From Planctomycetia bacterium (GTDB taxonomy: Bacteria; Planctomycetota; Planctomycetia; Pirellulales; UBA1268), in assembly GCA_009926295.1 (NCBI GenBank), contig RFPF01000058.1, forward strand, positions 1 to 14,188: DNA of 14,188 bases, read 5' to 3'. The translations under genes and the position numbers were made by a program. The notes beneath the pieces are model-generated. The model was not told the origin of the DNA and searched no databases. It saw only the letters and a list, made by a program, of their open reading frames with translations. Positions 6,918-14,188 of this stretch are shown one piece after another (position 1 is the stretch's first letter; each line of letters begins with the position of its first letter).

Positions 6918-9900
6918 GATGGTGCGGCCTCCGGCGGGTGGGAGAGTTCCGGGCGGGAACGTGGGGCGAACCAAGGGTAGATCGCCGGCACGACGAACGC
7001 CGTCAGCAGCGTCGATGTGACGATACCCCCGATGACGACGGTCGCCAGTGGCCGCTGGATCTCCGCTCCGGCGGTCGTCGCGAGGGCCATCGGCAGGAAG
7101 CCGAGGCTCGCCACGAGCGCCGTCATGAGGACCGGACGGATCCGCACGTCGGCCGTGGCCACCGCCGCCTCGCGGGCCGAGAGGCCGCCCTGCCTCGCGT
7201 GCTCGGCCCCCGAGACCCACACGAGGCCGTTGAGCACCGCCACGCCGAAGAGCGCCACGAAGCCCACTCCGGCGGCGATCGAGAAGGGCATGTCACGCAC
7301 CGCCAGCGCAGCAATCCCGCCCGACGCCGCCACCGGCACCGCGAAGAAGATGAGCGCCGCGAGGCGGAACGACCGGAAGCTCGTGTAGAGCAGGAGCGCG
7401 ATCAGCCCGAGGACCATCGGCGTGATGAGCGCGAGCCGGCGGCTCGCGGAGAGCAGGTTCTCGAAGTCGCCGCCCCAGCCGATCGCGTAGCCCGTCGGGA
7501 GACGCACCTCCCGCGCGATGCGGGCCTGCGCCTCCTGCACGAAGCTCGCCACGTCGCGGCCGCGAACGTTTGCCGACACGAACGTGCGCCTGCGCGAATC
7601 CTCGTGCTCGATCGACGGCGGGCTCTCCTCCACGCGGATGTCGGCGAGCTCCCCGAGCGGCACCGGCCGCCCGCCGGTGGTCGCGACCGGGATCTGCGAC
7701 ACGAGTTCCTCGTTCTCTCGCCATGCGTCGGGAAACTTGACCATCAGCGGAAACCGGGGCCGGCCCTCGTACACCACCCCGGTCTGGATGCCCCCCATCG
7801 CCGACACCGTGCGCATCACCTCCACGCCGTCGATGCCGTGGCGGGCGAGCTGATCCTGCCGGGCGTCGATCCGCAGGGTGGGGACGTCGGCCTGCCAGTC
7901 GGCCCGCACGTCGGCGGCACCCGGAATCCCCCGCAGCACCCCCTCGATCCTTTGGCCGAGAGCACCCAGCGTGACGAGGTCGTCGCCGTAGACGAGCACC
8001 GCGACGTCGGCCTTCACTCCCGCCACGAGCTCGTCCACCCGCATCTCGATCGGCTGGCTGAAACCGAAGTTGGCCCCCGGCACGGCCGCCGTCAGGGCGG
8101 CCGACATCCGCTGCACGAGCTCGTCGCGGTGGATGTCGCGGGGCCAGGTCGCCCGCGGCGCGAGCATCACCCATACGTCGGTCTGCTGCACGCCCATGAT
8201 GTCGTTGGCGATCTCCGGCCGGCCCGTCTTGCAGAACACCGTTCGCACCTCCGGGAACCCGCGGAGCACCGTTTCGATCCGCGTGGTGAGGGGAACCGAG
8301 TCCTCGAGCGTGGCGCTCGGCAGGCGGTTGACCTCGATGAGGATGTCTCCCTCGTCGAGCCGCGGCATGAACTCCGCCCCCAGCCGGAGCGCCGCCGGCA
8401 CGCTCGCCGCGACCAGCCCCGCGGCCAGGAGCGAGATCACGACCGGGTGATAGACGGCCGCCCGGGCCAGCGGGCGGTAAACCCGGTGGAAGAGCCGCAT
8501 GATCAGGGGCTCGTGCTCCTCCTCGCGCGAGAGCACGGTGGCGGCGAGCACCGGCATCAGCGTGAGCGAGATGACGAGTGATCCGGCGAGGGCGAACAGC
8601 ACCGTGAGCGCCATGGGACGGAACAGCTTTCCCTCGGTGCCCTCGAGGAACAGGATCGGCAGGTAGACGATCGCGATGATGAGCTCGCCGAACATCGTCG
8701 GGCCGCGCACCTCGATCGCCGCATCCCGCACCACGTCGAGCTTCGAGGCTGCCGGCGGCGCCAGTCCCAGCCGCCGAACGCAGTTCTCGACCATGATCAC
8801 CGAGCTGTCGACGACGAGCCCGAAATCGATCGCACCGAGGCTCATCAAACTCGCAGGGATGCCGACCACCCACATCAGGTTCGCGGCGAACAGCATCGAC
8901 AGGGGAATCGCCAGCGACACGATCAGCCCGGCCCGCACGTTGCCAAGGAGCACGAGCAGCACGCCGATCACCAGCAGGCCGCCCTCGGCAAGGTTGTGGA
9001 GGACGGTGTCGAGCGTCCGGGAGATCAGCTCGGAGCGGTCGTAGAGGATCTCGAGCTGCACCCCGGGCGGCAGGGTGCCACGTACCTGCTCCAGTTTCTC
9101 CTTCGCGGCGGCGACGACGCGGCGGCTGTTCTCGCCGCGAACCATCATCACCATGCCGGTAACCACCTCGCCACGGGCATCGCGGGTCGCCGCTCCCTGG
9201 CGGACCAGCGGGGCGATCTCGACGTCGCCGATGTTGCGGATGAGCACCGGCACGCCGCCCGCCGGGCTGCGGACGACGACCCGCTCGATGTCGTCAACGC
9301 CGGAGAGCAGCGATTCGCCCCGGATGAACCGCTGCTCGCCGTTCTTCACGATGTAACCCCCGCCGGTGCTCGTGTTGTTGCGCTCGAGCGCCGCCAGCAC
9401 CTCGCCCAGCGCGATGCCCTGCGAAGACATGCGGTCGGGGTCGATCCGGACCTCGTAGCTCTTGGCGAAGCCGCCGTGGCTGTTGATGTCGGTCACGCCG
9501 GGCACGGTGCGCATCACCGGCGCGATGTCCCATTCCAGCACGCTCCGCAGGTCCATGAGGTTCTTTCCCGCACCCTTCACCTCGAATTGGAGAATCTCGC
9601 CGAGGGCCGTGCTCAACGTGCCCAGCCGCGGGTCGACGCCGGGGAGTGCCATGCCTCCCTGCGCCGCGGGGAGCCGCTCGGCCACCAGCTGCCGGGCGCG
9701 GAGGATGTCGGTGCCCTCGCGAAACACGATCGTGACCAAAGAGATGCCCAGCCGCGAGATGCTGCGGATCTCCTCCACGTCGGGCAGGCCGCTCACCGCG
9801 AGTTCGACCGGATACGTCACCAGCCGCTCCACCTCCAGCGGCGGGAGCGTGCCCGCCTCGGTGACCACCTGCACCTGGACATTGACGAGGTCGGGAACGG

Positions 9901-10012
9901 CATCCACGGGAATCCGCGTGGCGGCGTAGAGGCCGCCGAGCGCCATCAGGATGAACAGCGCGACCACCAGCGCCCGGTTCGCGAGCGACCATTCGATGAC
10001 GCCTGAGAGCAC
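6914..10012 (-). CDS. czcA: CzcA-type RND heavy-metal efflux pump (inner membrane)
   Basis: Proton-driven inner-membrane pump of the HME-RND family, forming a trimer that exports metal cations through a periplasmic adaptor and an outer-membrane channel. The length (about 1032 aa) and layout are complete: TM1 at about 13-30, a porter domain (RIPVDAVPDLVNVQVQV onward), TM2-6 between about 345 and 495, TM7 at about 523-540, a second porter domain (GAEFMPRLDEGDI), and TM8-12 from about 880. TM4 carries DFGLVVDSSVIMVEN with the proton-relay acids D396, D402 and E409. This matches the divalent-cation CzcA signature (D402, D408, E415 in CzcA) and not the Cu/Ag CusA form (GxMVDAAIVMIEN). I chose GTG at 10012 because AGGAAGG lies 6 bases upstream; a GTG at 10030 would add six residues but has no ribosome binding site. 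It follows the adaptor gene and overlaps mazG by 4 bases. The exact metal is unproven. Confidence 0.9.
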   Translation of the reverse strand: MLSGVIEWSLANRALVVALFILMALGGLYAATRIPVDAVPDLVNVQVQVVTEAGTLPPLEVERLVTYPVELAVSGLPDVEEIRSISRLGISLVTIVFREGTDILRARQLVAERLPAAQGGMALPGVDPRLGTLSTALGEILQFEVKGAGKNLMDLRSVLEWDIAPVMRTVPGVTDINSHGGFAKSYEVRIDPDRMSSQGIALGEVLAALERNNTSTGGGYIVKNGEQRFIRGESLLSGVDDIERVVVRSPAGGVPVLIRNIGDVEIAPLVRQGAATRDARGEVVTGMVMMVRGENSRRVVAAAKEKLEQVRGTLPPGVQLEILYDRSELISRTLDTVLHNLAEGGLLVIGVLLVLLGNVRAGLIVSLAIPLSMLFAANLMWVVGIPASLMSLGAIDFGLVVDSSVIMVENCVRRLGLAPPAASKLDVVRDAAIEVRGPTMFGELIIAIVYLPILFLEGTEGKLFRPMALTVLFALAGSLVISLTLMPVLAATVLSREEEHEPLIMRLFHRVYRPLARAAVYHPVVISLLAAGLVAASVPAALRLGAEFMPRLDEGDILIEVNRLPSATLEDSVPLTTRIETVLRGFPEVRTVFCKTGRPEIANDIMGVQQTDVWVMLAPRATWPRDIHRDELVQRMSAALTAAVPGANFGFSQPIEMRVDELVAGVKADVAVLVYGDDLVTLGALGQRIEGVLRGIPGAADVRADWQADVPTLRIDARQDQLARHGIDGVEVMRTVSAMGGIQTGVVYEGRPRFPLMVKFPDAWRENEELVSQIPVATTGGRPVPLGELADIRVEESPPSIEHEDSRRRTFVSANVRGRDVASFVQEAQARIAREVRLPTGYAIGWGGDFENLLSASRRLALITPMVLGLIALLLYTSFRSFRLAALIFFAVPVAASGGIAALAVRDMPFSIAAGVGFVALFGVAVLNGLVWVSGAEHARQGGLSAREAAVATADVRIRPVLMTALVASLGFLPMALATTAGAEIQRPLATVVIGGIVTSTLLTAFVVPAIYPWFAPRSRPELSHPPEAAPS

Positions 10013-10031
10013 GGCCTGCCTTCCTTTCACC

Positions 10032-10064
10032 GCCGGCTGCGTGCCGGCCGCCGCGTGCGGCGGC
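10032..10064 (-). other. Two consecutive GC hairpins in the czcB-czcA gap
   Basis: Between the adaptor stop (10064-10066) and the pump start lie two perfect inverted repeats: GCCGCCGC/GCGGCGGC with a 2-base loop at 10047-10064 and GCCGGC/GCCGGC with a 5-base loop at 10032-10048, sharing 2 bases. There is no T-run. They may shield mRNA ends or set the relative expression of the two genes; neither role is shown by sequence. Confidence 0.4.
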
Positions 10065-11644
10065 TACTCGTCCTCGAGCAGCAGTTCGCTCTTGAGCAGG
10101 AACGCCCCGCGGTTGACCACCTGCTGGCCGGCCTCCAGGCCCTGCTTCACCTCCACGAAATCGTTCTCCGCGGCCCCCGTCTGGATGGGCACCTTGCGGA
10201 ACCTCCCCTCCCCCTCGGGCACGAACACGAACGCCTCGTCGGCCTGCCGCATCACCGCCCCGGCCGGCACCGTCAATCCGTATCGCACCCGGCCCTGCGG
10301 CAGGTCGACCCAGACGAACATGCCGGGCTTGTAGTGGGCGTCGTCGTTTTCCAACTCGGCCACCAGCGGCACGCTGCGTGAATCGGCCTCGACTGTGGCC
10401 CCCACGTGGTTGATGCGGGCGACGGTGTCGTGCTCGGTGGCGCCGGGAACGTGCACCTTCACCTCCTGGCCATCGGCCACCTCGACGGTCGTCCACTGGC
10501 GTTCGTGAATCTGGGCCCGCACCCAGAGGGTCGAGTTGTTCGCCACCACGAAGAGCCGGTCGCCGGCCCGCACGCGCTCGCCACGGGCGACGAAGATGTC
10601 CTCCACGATGCCGTCGACGGGCGTACGCAGTACGAGGGAACTGATCGCGCCCGCCGACGCCATGCCTCCTTCGGCGTCTGCCGCATCGTGTGCGGCGGCC
10701 CCCGAGTCGAGCCGGCTGCCGACGAGCGTGCGCAGGTTTTCCCGCGAGATCTGCACGAGCCGCTCCGCCTGCTCGAGCGCCGCCTGGGCGCGGTCGCGGT
10801 CCTGCCGCGTGAGGAAGCGGGCCTCCTCGCATGCCGCGGTGAAGTTGGCCTTGGCCACCTCGAGGTTGCTCGTCCGCTCCTCGATGATGCGGCCCGAGAG
10901 CACACCCCCCTCCCCCAGCTGCCGCGTGCTGGCGTTCACCTTCTCCACGAACAGCAGTCGCGAATAGGCGGCCAGGAGCTTCTCGCGATAGGCGCCGAGC
11001 ACGCGATCCTTGAACTTGACCTCGATCCTCTCTATCGGGGGATGGCTGTCGAACGCCTCCAGCAGGGCATCGACGTTGTCGGCGATCGTGCCGGCCCAGT
11101 CGGCGGCCTTCCGCTCGATCCGCAGGTCGTCCTCGCGCTTGCGGACCTCGTCGCGGGCGACGCCCACCTCCGGGCTCGCCACCTCCGCCAGCGATGCCCC
11201 CTTCTCCACCGCCTGCCGCACCTTGACGAACACCTGCGACACGATCCCCTCGACGGGCGACTGGTAGTCGACGCGGCTGCGCGCGTCGTAGTCGAGGCGG
11301 CCGGGAACTGTGAGGTGTTCCCGCACCTGCCGCGTCTCGACCGGCGCCAGCGTGATCTCCGCCGCCCCGGCCGAGCCGGGCGCCAGTGTGACCACGTCGG
11401 CGGCCCGCGGGCGGTCCGTTTCCCCGGGCTGCGCCGCCCCGGGGGGAGCATGGTCACCACCCGCGAAGTGGTGCGTGGTGAGCCACCACCAGGCCAGCGC
11501 TCCGGCCGCGAGGAACGCCACTCCCGTCGCGCCGCGGCCGAGTCTTGCGAGCCACCCCGACCGCCGCGACGGCTTCCCATCACCGCGCGCCGCCGGCCGG
11601 CCGGGATGGTCCTCGGTCTCGCGCGCGGATGACATCGTGGCCAT
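10064..11644 (-). CDS. czcB: Efflux RND periplasmic adaptor subunit (CzcB/CusB-type membrane fusion protein)
   Basis: Periplasmic adaptor linking the RND pump to an outer-membrane channel; 526 aa from the ATG at 11644 (a second ATG at 11635 is possible). One N-terminal TM anchor is visible (about 38-55, GATGVAFLAAGALAWWWL), followed by a His-containing stretch HHFAGGDH (58-65) that might touch metal. The first lipoyl half-motif is near 128-160 (SPVEGIVSQVFVKVRQAVEKGA), then a long charged alpha-hairpin (about 165-312), the second lipoyl half at 338-370 (LRTPVDGIVEDIFVARGERV), and beta-barrel and membrane-proximal domains (about 373-526, including HYKPGMFV and LTVPAGAV). It is the first gene of the leftward operon and diverges from leuA. 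Frames extending further upstream lack adaptor homology. No outer-membrane factor gene is next to it, so one must be encoded elsewhere if the pump is tripartite. Confidence 0.9.
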   Translation of the reverse strand: MATMSSARETEDHPGRPAARGDGKPSRRSGWLARLGRGATGVAFLAAGALAWWWLTTHHFAGGDHAPPGAAQPGETDRPRAADVVTLAPGSAGAAEITLAPVETRQVREHLTVPGRLDYDARSRVDYQSPVEGIVSQVFVKVRQAVEKGASLAEVASPEVGVARDEVRKREDDLRIERKAADWAGTIADNVDALLEAFDSHPPIERIEVKFKDRVLGAYREKLLAAYSRLLFVEKVNASTRQLGEGGVLSGRIIEERTSNLEVAKANFTAACEEARFLTRQDRDRAQAALEQAERLVQISRENLRTLVGSRLDSGAAAHDAADAEGGMASAGAISSLVLRTPVDGIVEDIFVARGERVRAGDRLFVVANNSTLWVRAQIHERQWTTVEVADGQEVKVHVPGATEHDTVARINHVGATVEADSRSVPLVAELENDDAHYKPGMFVWVDLPQGRVRYGLTVPAGAVMRQADEAFVFVPEGEGRFRKVPIQTGAAENDFVEVKQGLEAGQQVVNRGAFLLKSELLLEDE

Positions 11645-11809
11645 GGAAGCGGGGCCTGCGTGGCGGTCTTGTGGGTCGCAGGATCGGGGCTGTCGAGCCG
11701 GACCCTCGTTCGTTCGAAGTCTACACAAGGCGGGGCGGCGCGGATACGCTCTCGAAGGCGGCACGACACGCCGTTCCTGCCGCCTCGCCACGGTCCTTCA
11801 GGTCACTCG
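11645..11809. promoter_or_regulatory. Divergent intergenic region between czcB and leuA
   Basis: This 165-bp gap must hold the start signals of both the leftward efflux operon and rightward leuA, unless one of the genes is read from further away. A less GC-rich patch (CGTTCGTTCGAAGTCTACAC, 11705-11724) contains the palindrome TTCGAA. I cannot assign -35/-10 boxes or a metal-regulator operator with confidence. No T-box, leader peptide rich in Leu codons or other leucine attenuation element is seen ahead of leuA. Confidence 0.3.
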
Positions 11810-13354
11810 ATGTCCGCCTCCCGGCCGATTCGCATCTTCGACACGACACTTCGCGACGGCGAGCAATCCCCCGGCGCGAGCATGAACCTCACCGAGAAGA
11901 TGGAGGTCGCCCAGGCGCTGGTGCAGCTCGGCGTGGACGTGATCGAGGCGGGATTTCCGATCGCTTCTCCGGGGGATTTCGAAAGCGTGCAGGAGATCGC
12001 CAAGGCGGTCCGTGGGGCCACCGTGTGCGGGCTGGCCCGCTGCAACGACGCCGACATCGAGCGCGCCTGGGACGCACTGCGGCACGCTTCGCAGCCCCGC
12101 ATCCACGTGTTTCTCGCCACGAGCGCGATCCACCGTGAGTTCAAGCTGCGGATGACCGAGGACGAGATCGTGGCACGGGCCGTGGCGGGCGTGAAGCGGG
12201 CGCGGAGCGTGTGCGGCGACGTGGAATTTTCCCCCGAGGACGCCGCCCGCACCGAGATCGATTTCCTCTGCCGCGTCGTCGAGGCGGTGATCGACGCCGG
12301 GGCCACGACCGTGAACATCCCCGATACGGTCGGGTACGCGACGCCGCTGCAGATGCACCACGTGATCCGGAGCCTGAGGGATCGTGTGCGCGGCATCGAT
12401 CGAGCGGTGATCAGCGTGCACTGCCACGACGACCTCGGCCTCGCCGTGGCCAACAGCCTCGCCGCCGTCGAGGCGGGGGCCGGGCAGGTGGAATGCACGA
12501 TCAACGGGATCGGCGAGCGCGCGGGCAACTGTTCGCTGGAGGAGGTCGTGATGGCCCTGCGGACGCGGCGGGACCACTACGGCTGCGACACGCGGGTCGT
12601 CACGCAGCGGCTGGTGCCGACGAGCCGGCTGGTGGCGAACATCACCGGCATCCAGGTGCCGCGCAACAAGGCGATCGTCGGCCGCAACGCCTTCGCCCAC
12701 GAGGCCGGCATCCACCAGGACGGCATGCTCAAGGAGCGAAGCACCTACGAGATCATGCGTCCGGAGGACGTCGGTCTCGAGCGGACCGACCTCGTCCTCG
12801 GCAAGCACAGCGGCCGGGCGGCGCTCGCCGACCGGGCCAAGGCGCTGGGCTACCAGCTGTCGCCCGAGCAGCTGCAGACGTTGTTCGAGCGGTTCAAGGT
12901 GCTCGCCGACCGCAAGAAGGAGATCTACGACGGGGACGTCGCCGCCCTCTGCGAATCGCAGTTCGCGGAGCTGCCGGAGCAGTTCACGTTCGAACGCTAT
13001 GCGGTCTCGTGCGCGAGCGGCGCGGCTCCGACCGTGGAACTGCACGTGCTGCAGAGCGGCGCCCCGAAGTCGGTGACGGTGACGATGGGCGACGGACCGA
13101 TCGACGGCATCTTCCTGGCGATCGAGAAGGTGACCGGCCTGACGACGGTGTGCCGCGACTTCCGGGTGCAGGCGGTGACCGTGGGCAAAGACGCCCAGGC
13201 GGAGGTGACCGTCGAGCTGGAGCATGCGGGGCAGGTCCAGCGCGGCCGCGGCGTCTCGACCGACTCGCTCGAAGCCTCGGCGAAGGCATTCCTCGCGGCG
13301 ATCAACCGCCTGGCCCTCGGCGCGACGCCGAGGCTCCACCCGCAGCGGCCGTAA
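11810..13354 (+). CDS. leuA: 2-isopropylmalate synthase
   Basis: First committed enzyme of leucine synthesis: condenses 2-oxoisovalerate with acetyl-CoA to give 2-isopropylmalate in the cytoplasm. At 514 aa it is the full-length bacterial form. The TIM-barrel catalytic domain shows DTTLRDGEQSPG (R15, D16), metal ligands HCHDD (H204, H206), and NGIGERAGN (N240). The linker contains HEAGIHQDGMLK (297-308) and GKHSGRAAL (331-339). The C-terminal regulatory domain (about 380-504, ending RGRGVSTDSLEASAKAFLAAIN) indicates leucine feedback control. The ATG at 11810 is chosen because family homology begins within six residues; an open frame to 11660 upstream adds only low-complexity sequence. AGGT lies about 8 bases upstream. 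Citramalate or homocitrate synthase is less likely given the LeuA-type linker and tail. It is monocistronic in this window and converges on the PII gene. Confidence 0.95.
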   Translation: MSASRPIRIFDTTLRDGEQSPGASMNLTEKMEVAQALVQLGVDVIEAGFPIASPGDFESVQEIAKAVRGATVCGLARCNDADIERAWDALRHASQPRIHVFLATSAIHREFKLRMTEDEIVARAVAGVKRARSVCGDVEFSPEDAARTEIDFLCRVVEAVIDAGATTVNIPDTVGYATPLQMHHVIRSLRDRVRGIDRAVISVHCHDDLGLAVANSLAAVEAGAGQVECTINGIGERAGNCSLEEVVMALRTRRDHYGCDTRVVTQRLVPTSRLVANITGIQVPRNKAIVGRNAFAHEAGIHQDGMLKERSTYEIMRPEDVGLERTDLVLGKHSGRAALADRAKALGYQLSPEQLQTLFERFKVLADRKKEIYDGDVAALCESQFAELPEQFTFERYAVSCASGAAPTVELHVLQSGAPKSVTVTMGDGPIDGIFLAIEKVTGLTTVCRDFRVQAVTVGKDAQAEVTVELEHAGQVQRGRGVSTDSLEASAKAFLAAINRLALGATPRLHPQRP

Positions 13355-13731
13355 GACACGGGTCGTCCACAGTGGCGAGGCAAGCACCGGCTCGTGACTG
13401 CCCGACCCTCTCGCTTGACGTTCGCCTCGGGCCTCCAGCCCTCGGCTCTCTGCATGTCCGCTTCGCTTTCGCCATCCATGGCTGCGCTCGCTTCCATGGC
13501 CCGCTCGAGGGCACGGGCAGCCCCGAGCCTCCCCTTCCTGATTGAGTTGAGGGAGGCTTCGGGCTCCCCGTGTTCCGGGAGCCGGCGTAGCTGACCAGCG
13601 CAGGCAGGATGCCGAAGCGCAGGCAGGTCCGAGCGAGTGAAGCCCAGGATGGGCGCAGCGAGCGTCCGGCGACGGGATATGGGGAGCCCGAAGCCGGCGC
13701 GCGACCATTCACCAGATCGATCAACCCAAAA
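13355..13731. repeat. Repeat-rich non-coding spacer between leuA and the PII gene
   Basis: No convincing gene is present in these 377 bases. The spacer holds several repeats. A 15-bp perfect inverted repeat (GGCTTCGGGCTCCCC) lies at 13555-13569 and 13681-13695. A 12-bp direct repeat, AGCGCAGGCAGG, lies at 13597-13608 and 13616-13627. A degenerate motif of about 35 bases centred on GGATG, flanked by AGCGAG/GAAGCG-like words, is visible at about 13597-13627 and 13630-13668 on the plus strand and at about 13456-13496 on the minus strand. This layout suggests a dispersed, structured intergenic element of the kind seen in some planctomycete genomes. Copies elsewhere in the genome cannot be checked here. 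Confidence 0.55.
13520..13564. terminator. Large imperfect hairpin downstream of leuA, possible bidirectional terminator
   Basis: GCCCCGAGCCTCCC (13520-13533) pairs with GGGAGGCTTCGGGC (13551-13564) at 12 of 14 positions, around a 17-base loop. It lies between the convergent leuA and PII genes. There is no run of T on either side, so a Rho-independent terminator is not proven. An adjoining perfect 7-bp hairpin (GGCTCCC/GGGAGCC, 13562-13583) competes with its 3' arm. Confidence 0.35.
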
Positions 13732-14079
13732 CTATATCGCTTCCTTGCCGCGTTCGCCCGTGCGGATGCGCACGCATTCGTCCATCGGCAGCACGAAAAT
13801 CTTGCCGTCGCCGATCTCGCCCTCGTCGCCCGATCTGCCGCCCCTGACGATCGCCGCGATCGTGGGCTCGACGAAGTCGTCGTTGACGGCGATCTGGAGC
13901 TGCACCTTGCGGAGCAGATTCACGCCGATCTCGTGGCCGCGGTAGGTTTCGGTATGGCCGCGCTGCCGGCCGAAGCCCTGGACGTCGAGGACCGTGAGTC
14001 GGAACACTTCGACGTCGGAGAGTGCCTGCTTCACCGACTCGAGCTTGTGGGGCTGGATGATCGCGATGATGAGTTTCAT
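13732..14079 (-). CDS. PII nitrogen-regulatory protein (GlnB/GlnK family) with Ile51
   Basis: Small trimeric signal protein that reads 2-oxoglutarate, ATP and ADP and binds targets such as ammonium channels, nitrogen regulators or biosynthetic enzymes. At 115 aa it has the normal length. The core is conserved: MKLIIAIIQPHKLESVKQAL, the T-loop start GFGRQRGHTETYRG (residues 35-48), and the C-terminal GEIGDGKIFV and VRIRTGE nucleotide-binding signatures. Aligned to E. coli GlnB without gaps, position 46 is Tyr but position 51, the uridylylation site, is Ile (RGHEIGVNLLRKV). Control by GlnD-type uridylylation at Tyr51 is therefore excluded. The start at 14079 is chosen over an upstream in-frame ATG because family homology begins exactly at MKLI and CGGAG lies about 6 bases upstream. 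The gene ends 377 bases from leuA, in convergent orientation. GlnB and GlnK cannot be told apart from this sequence. Confidence 0.95.
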   Translation of the reverse strand: MKLIIAIIQPHKLESVKQALSDVEVFRLTVLDVQGFGRQRGHTETYRGHEIGVNLLRKVQLQIAVNDDFVEPTIAAIVRGGRSGDEGEIGDGKIFVLPMDECVRIRTGERGKEAI

Positions 14080-14138
14080 GAATGCTCCGCGTGGTGCCCG
14101 CATCCTAGCGGACGCGTGAAGAACGAACACCACGCCAC

Positions 14139-14170
14139 GGCTCGCCTGGATGGCGAGCCATTGCGGCTCG
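14139..14170 (-). promoter_or_regulatory. Two overlapping, mutually exclusive hairpins upstream of the PII gene
   Basis: GGCTCGCC/GGCGAGCC with a 5-base loop (14139-14159) is a perfect 8-bp stem. CGAGCC/GGCTCG with a 5-base loop (14154-14170) is a perfect 6-bp stem using the same CGAGCC bases, so only one can form. A further weak 5-bp stem, GGCAA/TTGCC, lies at 14172-14188. The strong stem ends about 60 bases before the PII start. Read leftward it is not followed by T residues. It may be the end of an upstream gene, a dispersed repeat, or a switchable leader; the window edge prevents a decision. Confidence 0.4.
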
Positions 14171-14188
14171 GGGCAACCTTGGCTTGCC

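Noticed and set aside
6938..8581. Plus-strand open frame of 547 codons opposite czcA
   Set aside because: Arg/His/Glu-rich nonsense antisense to a clear RND pump.
10013..10030. GTG at 10030 as the start of the RND pump
   Set aside because: No ribosome binding site precedes it. The AGGAAGG between the two GTG codons favours 10012, though the choice remains open.
11660..11809. Longer N-terminus for LeuA beginning at 11660
   Set aside because: The added 50 residues are low-complexity and unrelated to LeuA, which begins right at MSASRPIRIFDTTLRDGEQ.
13355..13731. CRISPR array or tRNA in the leuA-PII spacer
   Set aside because: Repeats are degenerate, of mixed orientation and irregular spacing, and no cloverleaf or anticodon arm can be drawn.

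Overview
The window is GC-rich bacterial chromosome, and a member of the Planctomycetota (Pirellulales-like) is my best guess. This rests on high GC3 codon use, a secreted pectate-lyase-like beta-helix protein, a large two-TM protein with a glutamine-amidotransferase-like region next to a GYMPD-type ABC ATPase, and repeat-rich GC intergenic spacers. No rRNA or other taxonomic marker is present, so this is inference. I see no transposase, integrase, tRNA, rRNA or CRISPR array.

Left part (1-3500), accessory and partly decayed. A signal-peptide-bearing PL9-type pectate lyase runs leftward off the window edge. Its catalytic core is complete, but its far C-terminal part appears frameshifted just before a HECGH motif. 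Divergent from it is a small stand-alone nucleotidyltransferase-fold protein. Convergent with that is a LacI-family regulator broken by an out-of-frame internal deletion. A pair of short palindromic (REP-like) units separates this part from the next.

Central part (3496-11644), one leftward transcription unit of five tightly packed genes. In order of transcription they are: a CzcB/CusB-type periplasmic adaptor, a CzcA-type RND heavy-metal efflux pump with the divalent-cation Asp/Asp/Glu signature in TM4, a MazG-fold nucleotide pyrophosphohydrolase with a Cys-rich tail, a 719-aa membrane-anchored protein with a glutamine-amidotransferase-like region, and an ABC ATPase. The czcA/mazG junction overlaps as ATGA, the mazG/719-aa junction overlaps as TGATG, and the last junction has a 6-bp gap, so coupled translation is likely. 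No outer-membrane factor and no ABC permease lies in the window.

Right part (11645-14188), core metabolism. A complete 2-isopropylmalate synthase gene (leuA) diverges from the efflux operon. It converges, across a ~380-bp repeat-rich spacer, on a PII nitrogen-regulatory protein gene. This PII carries Ile at position 51 instead of the uridylylated Tyr. Its upstream region holds strong, partly mutually exclusive hairpins. The most unusual items are the broken lacI, the frameshifted HECGH tail, the degenerate-repeat spacer beside leuA/PII, and the joining of metal efflux, MazG and an ABC module in one operon.
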